A stretch of 64,000 bases of DNA, taken from positions 1,610,578 through 1,674,577 of the forward strand of contig RPFO01000213.1 of the NCBI GenBank assembly GCA_009746045.1, read 5' to 3'. The position numbers and the translations under genes are program-made. Within the stretch, counting starts at the first letter, position 1, and each line of letters starts with the position of its first letter. Below, one piece after another: positions 31,780-43,568 of the stretch. The notes beneath the pieces are model-generated. The model made no database searches and had not been told where the DNA came from. It saw nothing but the letters and a program-made list of their open reading frames with translations. The DNA is from Mesostigma viride. Its lineage: Eukaryota > Streptophyta > Mesostigmatophyceae > Mesostigmatales > Mesostigmataceae.

Positions 31780-32293
31780 TAGATTACCAACCAAGACCCG
31801 TCGCGGTAATTTACTCTGTCGGTAATGTACTACCAAAGATGTGCAGTCGTAACGTTACTCTTACTTACGGCTAGTAAAATTACTACGTAGGATGATAGGT
31901 AGTAATGATTACGGCGTTGGATCTCACGCCTCGTATCTAGGTAGTAAGATAAGACCTCGTAATTTACGCCTCGGATCTGGGGTTCTCTCACGCTTCATTT
32001 ACCTATGGAACTCCGGCATGCGACGCTACTGGATGGTTGCAAATGAACAAAACAAAATCTGGGACCCTGGCGCGGACCAGGATAAGCCCAGCCCACTTGA
32101 GATCTTTCATGACCTCATGGGCAAAAACAGGATCTTTACCCACATGCCCAATGACAACCCATTAGAAGTCCAGTGGCTTCCGTGGTCTAGTAAGGCTCCG
32201 TTTTAGCCACTGACATCTTGATACCCTAGGCGGCTTAGCAGGGATTACCTACTGGCTATATTTGGAATAAACGTACACCTATTTACCTGGAAA
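31780..32293. repeat. CACTA subterminal region, right
   Basis: Scattered GTAGTAA, TTACTACC and CCTCGTAATTTACG words mirror the left subterminal array, more diverged. 32010-32215 holds an unrelated unique stretch. Confidence 0.6.
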
Positions 32294-32360
32294 AATTTAC
32301 GCCTCGGATCATTTTTACTACCCTCGGACGAAAAGTATAGTGAAACGTCCACAAAACAAC

Positions 32361-32989
32361 ATGGCCAAGACCAAAACGCCGGCAAGTCGACTCGGCCTGG
32401 CAAGGGGACTAAACGAGCCCTCAATTTTGACGAATGCGATGAGAAAACGCCTGCATTTGAGCCGTCTCAAGAAGACGACCCTGTCCATGACGACCACGCC
32501 AGCCCAGCAACCGACAGCCACGCCGGACCTACTTGTTCATCCCCAGCAACGGGACTCACTGGATCCACCACACCGGGACCCGGAGAGAGTGGAGGACAAC
32601 GTAGTGCCTGACTTAAACGTTGCAGCAAGGCGACGGCGCCGCCGGCGACATGCTATCTTAGACGATGCCTCCCAGGATGAGGAAGAGGATGGGGAAGAGG
32701 AGGATGAAGGGGAAGAGGAAGTGGAAGAGGAGGAGGAAGGGGAAGAGGAAGGGGAAGAGGAGGAGGAAGGGGATGAGGTTGACGAAGAGGATCCCCCTCC
32801 ACGCCGGGCTAAAAAAGTAAAATTCATAGATGATGAAGCCGGTGTTTCGGATGATGACGAGGACAGCGATGGTGAAGCAGGGGCAAGTAAGCATGAGAAT
32901 TTGAGGTGCAACTGTTGCGAGCCGCCCTTCGTGGCCAAGAGCCAACGTGGTCTCAGCAATCACGTGACGTGCAAGATAAAACGTGGGCG
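32361..32989 (+). CDS. Rep-element zinc-finger exon, copy B (intact)
   Basis: From ATG 32361 the frame is open to the GTAAGG donor at 32990. It shows a basic N-terminal region, ARRRRRRRHAILDD, about 45 residues of nearly pure Glu/Asp/Gly, PPPRRAKKVKF, and a C2HC-type finger (C-x2-C-x3-F-x7-L-x2-H-x2-C). Spliced to 33156 it continues into the HUH domain in frame. The acidic tract is longer than in copy A and stays in register. The frame opens only 19 bp after the CACTA junction, so the true N-terminus may lie in the coiled-coil exon across the insertion. Confidence 0.7.
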
Positions 32990-33155
32990 GTAAGGTGCCA
33001 CTCTTCCTTGTGTAATTTTTTTTATTGGAATTCCTTGCCAAATTATACGCCAATATGTCTTTTATTCAACGCTTCTTTTTAAAAATGTGTTAACCACCCT
33101 TCTTGCTAAAAATGTGCGATATATTTTTCCTTGGCATGTGCAATGTATATGACAG

Positions 33156-34115
33156 AGAAGCGAGACGACATCTACAAGAGCGTGAGGACGCTGCACTCAA
33201 TGAGGAACACAACACCGCAACTCAGCACGAAGAAGCTCAAGAAACTGACGAGTTCATTCCATTGCGTCAACCCAAGCACACACGTGGGCGCACGCCGCTA
33301 AAGAATATGACACTCCACATCTCCATTTCAGGGGGGCTCGTGATCTTAATGACGATGAGCTTGGCAAGATTGAAGCCTTCCATGTAGCCAATGGCGGCAA
33401 GGGCATGTCAATTGTGGAAGAAGGAATACTAGAAATGCACAAGCACGTGCACATGCTAATCGATGTTGAGGCTACATCAGCCCATGCTGTGAAACTGAAG
33501 CTCAAGAAGGAACTTGGGTGGGGAGAACCGATAGATGAAAAAGGGAAACATGACAAAACCAAGCCAAGCCTCGTGGCACGCCAAGTTAAGCCTAGCCACA
33601 AGTTGAATTATTCTGGGATGATAGGCTATTTGCTGAAGTCGGAAGAGCAAGAAGGGTTCCAGATCTTGTATTGCCACGGCATTGATGAGGACGAGAAAGA
33701 AGAAGGCCGGATAGAATATTTACTTCATGGGTCCCCCACTCTCAAGGGACGGTGCTGCTTGACCGCCTACAATTTACTCGAACGTGCTGCTGTGTACTGG
33801 TTTAAGCACCACAATAGTATTAGCTTGCGTCCAAACCTGATTAAAACAATGGCCCACATGTTCAAGACGGGCCGATACTCTCTAGATGCTAGGTTTCTGA
33901 TGGGTAGGGGTCTTGATTATCCTCGTGTACAAGCTGCATTCGAGATCATGGTTGAACCCAGACTTGGTGAACATTCGTTGTCAGCTATAGCACGTGGGCT
34001 CGAAAGGGCCCTTTTCAATCCGCGTGAGCGATACTTTGATTCAGATGAGGTAGATGCAGTTTTTCCTGATGCACGCGCGGCTCAACGCCAAGAACGTGCA
34101 GCACGCACAGAATGA
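33156..34115 (+). pseudogene. HUH-type Rep endonuclease exon, copy B (1-nt frameshift)
   Basis: Collinear with copy A. HVH is at 33444-33452, with YLLK downstream. A G7 run of copy A is G6 here (33331-33336), shifting the frame upstream of the HUH motif. Beyond it the frame is open for 236 codons, through a C-terminal domain (MAHMFKTGRYSLDARFLMG, EHSLSAIARGLERALFNP) to TGA 34113-34115. The same frame then stays open for 62 more codons to TAA 34302-34304. No helicase motifs. Compared with copy A the damage is elsewhere, so the source element was probably intact. Confidence 0.75.
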
Positions 34116-35189
34116 GAGCCACCAGGGTCTGGCTATTTTGACATAGATGCCATCATCGAAGAGGTGCGAAAGCCCCCTCGTGGTGATGACGAATTAACAG
34201 ATGAGCAACTCCTTGACAAAGTCCTGCGTGACGAACGGAATAAGGATGACCCTGATATCATGTTGTCATCCGACTCCGACTCTGACATAGCGTTTCACAC
34301 ATAAATTTCTGGCCTCGCTGGTTGTCTCTTTGAGAAATTTTAAGTGTATATCTCTGTATATGGTATATATTACTTTAATGATTAAAAGTGAGAATTTTGA
34401 GAATTTCAGAGTTTCAGAGTTCGGCACATCCTAGTATGGGTAAAAGAGTACCCACATCCTAGTATGGGTAAAAGTACCAGTGATTATGCATGATGAATTC
34501 CTCCTGTTCACCTTTGCCCGGACTTACAGACTTTTTTTTTGCAAACTTATAGCCCGAGGCGGGGCCCGAGATTAATTAAGAGGTACCTGGAAATTAAATT
34601 AGAGACATGCCTCTATCCAAATATATTTTAGGACGCGAGTTTCGATTGGCGTTAACTTGTAGTGTAGAACGGCAAGTCGACAACATGTCAAGCAGTTTAA
34701 TTCCTTTCGACTTTTACATTTTCTCGAGCTTGTCAAAAAAGGATCATTTTTATACCCGACTTCTCCATTAAATCTCATCGACCGGGTTTCGAAACAACCC
34801 ACGAACGCCGTAGATGCAGATCCAACGGAGTAAACAACGTCACGACCGACGCGGCGCCAAATAGGTAGTCGCCTAGGTTCCTAGCTTTTCTGCGAGCCAT
34901 TTTCGTGCCGCGTCGTGTACCGCCGTGAGATGTACCCGTGAGATGTACCCGTGAGATGCAAAATCCGCTTGCCAGACCGGGATAGGACCGGTGACATACA
35001 GCCATGCTATTTGGGGGCCCAATACCGCCACCGCCAGGTCGAAATGTCCGGCCCCCATATTGAACTCAGGGTCCAATGCCAACCGCCGGAATGAAACTTG
35101 CTGGCCCCCAGTATGCTAGCGCCCCCCTGGGGCGCCGCCACCGGTGCGCCGACAGCCGGCCCCCATATGCCCCCCCCCAACGCGCTGAA

Positions 35190-35450
35190 TTCGTGTTCAG
35201 TGACCAGATCACACTTTGATCCGGGAGCAAAATGATTGGCTGTACGTTACGAACAAAAAACGAAATTTTAGTATCTAAGTTCCGCAGCGCTTGCTGAATT
35301 TGCTCCCTTTCCAAGGCCCGCTGACAATACTTGAGAAATTCACCAATGAATGTTCGGTTTGAAACTGACCATGGATTGTTACTGGTCGATACACCTGGTG
35401 TTGCTCACGTCGGAAGCCCGGGGGCACTTTCCCCGCTGAAAGGTGTGCAC
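35190..35450 (-). pseudogene. 3'-end relative of the 538-aa gene
   Basis: The minus strand reads SAGKVPPGFR and, about 107 bp later, FSKRCGT with the same stop and 100 bp of following sequence (GATCAAAGTGTGATCTGG) as at 11540-11670. The extra ~107 bp between the two peptide pieces is absent from the 11.5-kb copy. Only the 3' end is present. Confidence 0.6.
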
Positions 35451-36329
35451 GTATTCCTATGCCCCCTAAACGCCGCTTATTCCTAGTGCAGCTGGAAACA
35501 CCCGCCGAAGTCCAAACACTGCAGACGAGCACTTGCCACGTGGCAAATCCCCTTTGGCAGTAGGCTCGCCATATGGGGGCCATGACCACGGGATTTCTTA
35601 TTCCGGCGCCCAATGGCCTCCAGGACAGGCGCGCCGCGCCAGACTCGCCCGCCTTTGGGCTTTGGGCGTCTTGGAATTTGGCTTTGGGCGTCTTGGAATT
35701 TGCCTTTGGGCGTTTGCTCTTTTGGCAGATTTCTGCACTACACTGGTACTACGTAAAAAAGCACAGACTGGTGCGGCGTAACATTTTTAAACTTGGTAAA
35801 ATTACCGCCGCACAGCCAGCCAGAACTGGACAAGGTGATGGCCGCAAGTAGTCGTTGCTGGGCTATCGTATTTGTAGCATGGGGCGTTTCACCGAGTCTA
35901 CGGTTAGCATGATGGGGAGGATTCCTAACCTTCATTATGTGGGTTAAGTAGGGGTGGTCATAGTGGCCGGTTTCCCTCGCTTCCTTGTAAACCAGGCTCT
36001 GCGTCAAGATCACAGACGACCGGGTAAGTAGTTGTTCCAGTCTGTTCTAGTTTGTATGACGCCTGCTATTAGGCGTTCTTGTTATTGTCGTTCATCATCG
36101 CCGTGACCGTCGTGGCCAGCAGCGTGCTTTTTTTACATACCGGATGGTGTCGACTTGTTTATTGATAGCGCATTGGTGAATATCGCTGCATGGAGGAATA
36201 TCGGCTACAACCCGCGGGAAAGTGCTGGCTCCAATGTTCTTTTTGTATGCAGGCTGACGGCACTGCCAAGCCGGAGACGAATATGACGCTCGTTATAATG
36301 CCAGTCATTCAGACCGACTGCGCGACTGG

Positions 36330-37620
36330 TTGTGGGATACACGTTCCTGGTTGTGGGATGTGTTCCTTGTTGTGGGATACTTGTTCCTGGTTGTGGGATG
36401 CACGTTCCTGGTTGTGGGATAGTCGTTCCTGGTTGTGGGATACTTGTTCCTGGTTGTGGGATGTGTTCCTTGTTGTGCGATACTTGTTCCTGGTTGTGGG
36501 ATACACGTTCGTGGTTGTGGGATAGTCGTTCCTGGTTGTGGGAAACACGTTCCTGGTTGTGGGAAACACGTTCCTGGTTGTGGGATACACGTTCCTGGTT
36601 GTGGGATACACGTTCCTGGTTGTGGGATAGTCGTTCCTGGTTGTGGGATACTTGTTCCTAGTGGTGGGAAACACGTTCCTGGTTGTGGGATAGTCGTTCC
36701 TGGTTGTGGGATACTTGTTCCTGGTTGTGGGATAGTCGTTCCTGGTTGTGGGAAACACGTTCCTGGTTGTGGGATACTTGTTCCTGGTTGTGGGATGTGT
36801 TCCTTGTTGTGGGATACACGTTCCTGGTTGTGGGATACTTGTTCCTGGTTGTGGGACGTGTTCCTTGTTGTGCGATACTTGCTCCTGGTTGTGGGAAACA
36901 CGTTCTTGGTTGAGGGATGCACGTTCCTGGTTGTGGGATACACGTTCCTGGTTGTGGGATACTTGTTCCTGGTTGTGGGATGTGTTCCTTGTTGTGCGAT
37001 ACTTGTTCCTGGTTGTGGGAAACACGTTCCTGGTGGTGGGAAACACGTTCCTGGTTGTGGGATAGTCGTTCCTGGTTGTGGGATACTTGTTCCTGGTGGT
37101 GGGAAACACGTTCCTGGTTGTGGGATACTTGTTCCTGGTTGTGGGATGCACGTTCCTGGTTGTGGGAAACACGTTCCAGGTTGTAGGATACTTGTTCCTG
37201 GTTGTGGGATACACGTTCCTGGTTGTGGGAAACATGTTCCTGGTGGTGGGAAACACGTTCCTGGTTGTGGGATACTTGTTCCTGGTTGTGGGATACTTGT
37301 TCATGGTTGTGGGATACACGTTCCTGGTTGTGGGATACTTGTTCCTGGTTGTAGGATACTTGTTCCTGGTTGTGGGATACACGTTCCTGGTTGTGGGATA
37401 CTTGTTCCTGGTTGTGGGAAACACGCTCCTGGTTGTGGGAAACACGTTCCTGGTTGTGGGATACACGTTCCTGGTTGTGGGAAACACGTTCCTGGTTGTG
37501 GGAAACACGTTCTTGGTTGTGGGATAGTCGTTCCTGGTTGTGGGATACACGTTCCTGGTTGTGGGAAACACGTTCTTGGTTGTGGGATAGTCGAGCCTAG
37601 TTGTGGGATGTGTTCCTGGT
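36330..37620. repeat. 21-bp minisatellite, about 60 units (left arm)
   Basis: The unit is GTTCCTGGTTGTGGGATACAC, with variants at the last 6-7 bases (AGTCG, ACTTG, AAACAC). The length is divisible by 3 and lacks stops, so all frames stay open. Confidence 0.95.
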
Positions 37621-37639
37621 CCAAATATAAAGGGGCACG

Positions 37640-38040
37640 GGAATTAGCGATAGCAGAGGGGGCTCGGGAATAACGTTAGCAGAGGGGCACGGGCACTAAC
37701 GTTAGTGAAGGGGCACGGGCACTAACGTTAGCAGAGGGGGCTGGGCACTAACGTTAGTAAAGGGGCACGGGCACTAACGTTAGCAGAGGGGGCTGGGCAC
37801 TAACGTTAGTAAAGGGGCACAGGCACTAACATTAGCAGAGGGGGCTGGGCACTAACGTTAGTAAAGGGGCACGGGCACTAACGATAGCAGAGCGGGTGTG
37901 GGAATTAAAGTTTATTAGCAGAGGGGGGAAATAATTATAGTAGAGGGGGGGGCACTAACGTTAGCAGAGGGGCACGAGCACTAACGTTAGTAAAGGGGCG
38001 CGGGCACTAACGTTAGCAGAGGGGGTTGACACTATACGTA
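37640..38040. repeat. Minisatellite built on GGGCACTAACGTTAGCAGAG
   Basis: About 16 alternating units of AGAGGGGGCT and AAGGGGCACG types around the self-complementary CTAACGTTAG. Mirrored at 39640-40260. Confidence 0.9.
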
Positions 38041-38569
38041 CCAACTTGATTTTTCGGGTGGTTATGCCCTTTCATACGGCTTCACGATGCATGGCTTTAC
38101 ATTTCCCTTCCTTATTTAAGTGAATGACATGGGGAGACATGCTGTAGGACTTGGCGCACTTTGCCTGAGCAAGGTGTGACAGTTAATTCACCGCTATAAA
38201 TGTGAATGGACCAAGTTCGTGGAAACGGGGAAATAACTTTACTTGATACTAGATTTAGGGAGGTCCTGTGTTCGTAACTTGCTGGTAGCTACTGTGGTTT
38301 CTCATTTTCGGTGTTGTCCGTGGAATCTCATATTGGGGCAGCTAGCCCCATGCACGTTGAGCGCTTAATGACAACAATACAAGATTTAGACGCGTAGGGG
38401 GGCAAGAATCAATTGTGCGTCGGCACGGTAGCTTGCATCATTCACGATTTGTGCGTTTTAATCGAAGGGCATCTACTTAGTTCGGCAGAGCAACGGGGGT
38501 TGTTTAGTTAGTAGTTAGTACTTACTTGGTTAAAATAGTTAGTCAGTTAGTTAGCTAGTGAGCTAGTTA

Positions 38570-38800
38570 GAACTTGATAGGTAGGTCAGGTAGGTAGGTA
38601 ATTAATTAATTAATTAATTAGACTCATGCTCCCGTTGGGGAGTCACGGAGCCCGAACTGCCTTTCATCCCTTTGTTTGCACAACAGGAAGGAAGGTCAGA
38701 GACCCCCTTTCTCCTTCATGCTAGAGGCATGCCACACTTGCGTGACTCCCAAACGGGAGCACGAGTCTAATTAATTAATTAATTAATGCCACAGCTGCAA
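38570..38800. repeat. LINE-associated block with inverted TTAATTAA ends
   Basis: TTAATTAATTAATTAGACTC ... CTCCCGTTGGGGAGTCAC at the left and CTCCCAAACGGGAGCACGAG ... TTAATTAATTAA at the right form a short inverted pair around the recurrent block. 38040-38570 has no feature that I can support. Confidence 0.7.
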
Positions 38801-39164
38801 TCGGACACGCTAAACGATCCTGTGCACAAGATCTGTGGGTGCAATGAGACCCATGTGAGCTTATCATAACAAGGAGCGTGGGCAAGTAATGTGAGCATAG
38901 CCAAGACGTAGCATCATTGGATGTACAAGGAAATATTTAATAGCTCTATCTTGATGTGCGTGTAGGAATAACTGCATGGAGGAATAACGGCGAACATGTC
39001 AAGGAACAAGTATCCCACAACCAGGAACGTGCATCCCACAACCAGGAACGAGTATCCCACAAGCAGGAACGTGTTTCCCACCACCACGAACAAGTATCCC
39101 ACAACCAGGAACGACTATCCCACAACTAGGAACGTGTATCCCACAACCAGGAACAAGTATCCTC

Positions 39165-39630
39165 TGCCGGCAGTGCCACCCCATGCAAGACCCCACAAGC
39201 CGTCCTTGCATAAAGGGGACATGCAGTCATCACAAGGAGTGGTGACTGCCGGCAGTGCCACGCCATGCAAGACCCCACAAGCCGTCCTTGCGTCAAGGGG
39301 ACATGCAGTCATCACAAGGAGTGGTAACTGCCGGCAGTGCCACCCCATTCAAGAACACACAAGCCGGGGACATGCAGTCATCACAAGGAGTGGTGACTGC
39401 CGGCAGTGCCACGCCATGCAAGAACACACAAGCCGTCCTTGCGTCAAGGGGACATGCAGTCATCACAAGGAGTGGTAACTGCCGGCAGTGCCACCCCATG
39501 CAAGAACAACCAAGCCGGGGACATGCAGTCATCACAAGGAGTGGTAACTGCCGGCAGTGCTACCCCATGCCAGAACCCACAAGCCATCCATGCAATCATC
39601 ACAGGGAGAGGTAACTGCCGGCAGTGCGTG
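39165..39630. repeat. Minisatellite, about 65-105-bp unit, six copies
   Basis: Units contain CTGCCGGCAGTGCCACCCCA, TGCAAGAACACACAAGCCG and GACATGCAGTCATCACAAGG. Alternate units lack the GTCCTTGCGTCAAGG insert. It begins next to a short stretch of the 21-bp minisatellite (39000-39165). Confidence 0.9.
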
Positions 39631-39639
39631 GCCCTAACG

Positions 39640-40260
39640 TTAATTCCCACACCCCCTATGCTAACGTTAGTGCCCAGCCCCCTCTGCTAACGTTAGTGCC
39701 CCCCCCTCCTTTGCTAACATTAGTTCCCACACCCCTCTGCTAACGTAAGTGCCCTCCCCCCCCCTGCTATCGTTAATGCCCACCCCCCTTCACTAACGTT
39801 ATTCCCTAGCCCCCTCTGCTAGTTAACGTTAGTGCCCGCGCCCCTTTACTAACGTTAGTGCTCGTGCCCCTCTGCTAACGTTAGTGCCCCCCCCTCTACT
39901 ATAATTATTTCCCCCCTATGCTAATAAACTTTAATTCCCACACCCCCTCTGCTATCGTTAGTGCCCATGCCCCTTTACTAACGTTAGTGCCCAGCCCCCT
40001 CTGCTAACGTCAGTGCCCGTGCCCCTTTACTAACGTTAGTGCCCAGCCCCCTCTCCTATCGTTAGTGCCCGTGCCCCTTTACTAACTAACGATAGTGCCC
40101 AGCCCCCTCTGCTAACGTTAGTGCCCGTGCCCCTTTACTAACATTAGTGCCCAGCCCCCTCTGCTAACGTTAGTGCCCGTGCCCCTTCACTAACGTTAGT
40201 GCCCGTGCCCCTCTGCTAACGTTATTCCCGAGCCCCCTCTGCTATCGCTAATTCCCGTGC
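39640..40260. repeat. TAACGTTA minisatellite (right arm)
   Basis: Reverse complement of 37640-38040, extended to about 25 units (CCCCTCTGCTAACGTTAGTG type). Confidence 0.9.
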
Positions 40261-40269
40261 CCCTTTATA

Positions 40270-42375
40270 TTTGGACCAGGAACACATCCCACAACTTTGC
40301 TCAACTATCCCACAACCAGGAACGTGTTTCCCACAACCAGGAACATGTTTCCCACAACCAGGAACGTGTTTCCCACAACCAGGAACGTGTTTCCCACAAC
40401 CAGGAACGTGTTTCCCACAACCAGGAACGTGTTTCCCACAACCAGGAACATGTTTCCCACAACCAGGAACAAGTTTCCCACAACCAGGAACGTGTTTCCC
40501 ACAACCAGGAACGTGTTTCCCACAACCAGGAACAAGTATCCCACAACCAGGAACAAGTATCCCACAACCAGGAACAAGTATCCCACAACCAGGAACAAGT
40601 ATCCCACAACCAGGAACAAGTATCCCACAACCAGGAACGACTATCCCACAACCAGGAACGTGCATCCCACAACCAGGAACAAGTATCCCACAACAAGGAA
40701 CAAGTTTCCCACAACCATGAACGTGTTTCCCACAACCAGGAACGTGTTTCCCACAACCAGGAACAAGTATCCCACAACCAGGAACAAGTATCCCACAACC
40801 AGGAACAAGTATCCCACAACCAGGAACGACTATCCCACAACCAAGAACTGCTATCCCACAACCAGGAACAAGTATCCCACAACCAGGAACGTGTTTCCCA
40901 CAACCAGGAACGTGTTTCCCACAACCACGAACATGTTTCCCACAACCAGGAACATGTTTCCCACAACCAGGAACGTGTTTCCCACAACCAGGAACGTGTT
41001 TCCCACAACCAGGAACAAGTATCCCACAACCAGGAACAAGTATCCCACAACCAGGAACAAGTATCCCACAACCAGGAACGTGTTTCCCACCACTAGGAAC
41101 AAGTATCCCACAACCAGGAACGACTATCCCACAACCAAGAACGTGTTTCCCACAACCAGGAACAAGTATCCCACAACCAGGAACGACTATCCCACAACCA
41201 GGAACAAGTATCCCACAACCAGGAACGTGTTTCCCACAACCAGGAACGTGTTTCCCACAACCAGGAACAAGTATCCCACAACCAGGAACAAGTATCCCAC
41301 AACCAGGAACGTGTTTCCCACAACCAGGAACGTGTATCCCACAACCAAGAACGTGTTTCCCACAACCAGGAATAAGTATCCCACAACCAGGAACGTGTTT
41401 ACCACCACCAGGAACGTGCATCCCACAACCAGGAACAAGTATCCCACAACCAGGAGCGTGTATCCTACAACCAGGAACGTGTTTCCCACAACCAGGAACA
41501 TGTTTCCCACAACCAGGAACGTGTTTCCCACAACCAGGAACAAGTATCCCACAACCAGGAACGTGTTTCCCACAACAAGGAACAAGTATCCCACAACCAG
41601 GAACGTGTTTCCCACAACCAGGAACGTGCATCCCACAACCAGGAACAAGTATCCCACAACCAGGAACGTGTTTCCCACAACCAGGAACATGTTTCCCACA
41701 ACCAGGAACGTGTTTCCCACAACCAGGAACAAGTATCCCACAACCAGGAACGTGTTTCCCACAACCAGGAACGTGTATCCCACAACCAAGAACGTGTTTC
41801 CCACAACCAGGAACGTGCATCCCACAACCAGGAACAAGTATCCCACAACCAGGAACAAGTATCCAACAACCAGGAACAAGTATCCCACAACCAGGAACGT
41901 GCTTCCCACCACCAGGAACAAGTATCCCACAACCAGGAACAAGTATCCCACAACCAGGAACGACTATCCCACAACCAGGAACAAGTATCCCACAACCAGG
42001 AACGACTATCCCACAACCAGGAACGTGTTTCCCACCACTAGGAACAAGTATCCCACAACCAGGAACGACTATCCCACAACCAGGAACGTGTATCCCACAA
42101 CCAGGAACGTGTATCCCACAACCAGGAACGTGTTTCCCACAACCAGGAACGTGTTTCCCACAACCAGGAACGACTATCCCACAACCACGAACGTGTATCC
42201 CACAACCAGGAACAAGTATCGCACAACAAGGAACACATCCCACAACCAGGAACAAGTATCCCACAACCAGGAACGACTATCCCACAACCAGGAACGTGCA
42301 TCCCACAACCAGGAACAAGTATCCCACAACAAGGAACACATCCCACAACCAGGAACGTGTATCCCACAACCAGTC
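40270..42375. repeat. 21-bp minisatellite, about 100 units (right arm)
   Basis: Reverse complement of the left-arm unit: CCACAACCAGGAACGTGTTTC and variants. Stop-free frames up to 697 codons are artefacts. Confidence 0.95.
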
Positions 42376-43568
42376 GCGCAGTCGGTCTGAATGACTGGCA
42401 TTATAACGAGCGTCATATTCGTCTCCGGCTTGGCAGTGCCGTCAGCCTGCATACAAAAAGAACATTGGAGCCAGCACTTTCCCGCGGGTTGTAGCCGATA
42501 TTCCTCCATGCAGCGATATTCACCAATGCGCTATCAATAAACAAGTCGACACCATCCGGTATGTAAAAAAAGCACGCTGCTGGCCACGACGGTCACGGCG
42601 ATGATGAACGACAATAACAAGAACGCCTAATAGCAGGCGTCATACAAACTAGAACAGACTGGAACAACTACTTACCCGGTCGTCTGTGATCTTGACGCAG
42701 AGCCTGGTTTACAAGGAAGCGAGGGAAACCGGCCACTATGACCACCCCTACTTAACCCACATAATGAAGGTTAGGAATCCTCCCCATCATGCTAACCGTA
42801 GACTCGGTGAAACGCCCCATGCTACAAATACGATAGCCCAGCAACGACTACTTGCGGCCATCACCTTGTCCAGTTCTGGCTGGCTGTGCGGCGGTAATTT
42901 TACCAAGTTTAAAAATGTTACGCCGCACCAGTCTGTGCTTTTTTACGTAGTACCAGTGTAGTGTAGAAATCTGCCAAAAGAGCAAACGCCCAAAGCCAAC
43001 TTCCAAGACGCCCAAAGCCAAATTCCAAGACGCCCAAAGCCCAAAGGCGGGCGAGTCTGGCGCGGCGCGCCTGTCCCGGAGGCCATTGGGCGCCGGAATA
43101 AGAAATCCCCCATGACCACCCGCCGGCAGGCTATTTCAGCCGCAGCCCCTATATAAACATAGGGGCCAGACCAATGCAGCCACCGGCAGCCTTGGGGCCA
43201 GACCCTAGTACCCGTGAAATTTTGGCTGGGCATGTCACCGGTCCTACCGGGATTCCGGGAACTCCGTCCAATACCGTCGTGCAGTACCACCAGTGCACTA
43301 CCAATCTATCAATCGTACAATACTACGACTTAACGCCAACAGAAACTCGCCTCCAAAACTATATATTCATAGATGCACGCCTCTTATTTAATTTCAAGGT
43401 ACCTCTTATTTAATCTCAGCCCCCGCAGGCCGCAGACTTGTCTTCTCCCGGTCAGGGCTAAGTTTTGCAAAAAACCTAAGTCCTAAGTCGAAACCATTTT
43501 TTCCCCCTGTTCAGTCCTAGTATGGGTAAAAGTACCAGTGATTATGCATGATGAATTCCTCCTGTTCA

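Larger units (their letters stand above)
34457..43568. repeat. 9-kb inverted-repeat structure flanked by 54-bp direct repeats
   Basis: Direct repeats TCCTAGTATGGGTAAAAGTA... occupy 34457-34510 and 43515-43568. Inside, sequences pair in inverted orientation. About 34568-34665 pairs with 43300-43410, and 34950-35000 with 43230-43260 (both diverged). 35590-36330 pairs near-perfectly with 42370-43110, including a shared 91-codon frame. The minisatellite arrays (36330-37620 and 40270-42375) and the TAACGTTA-rich arrays (37640-38040 and 39640-40260) pair too. The central 1.6 kb (38040-39640) is unpaired. No protein is credible. Confidence 0.75.

Noticed and set aside
40222-42390. 680- and 697-codon frames on both strands with 7-residue repeats
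   Set aside because: A 21-bp minisatellite without stops gives open frames in several phases on both strands. No non-repeat domain is attached.
34457-43568. LTR retrotransposon, because of the 54-bp direct repeats
   Set aside because: The repeats are too short for LTRs and lack TG...CA ends. The interior is an inverted repeat with no gag-pol.
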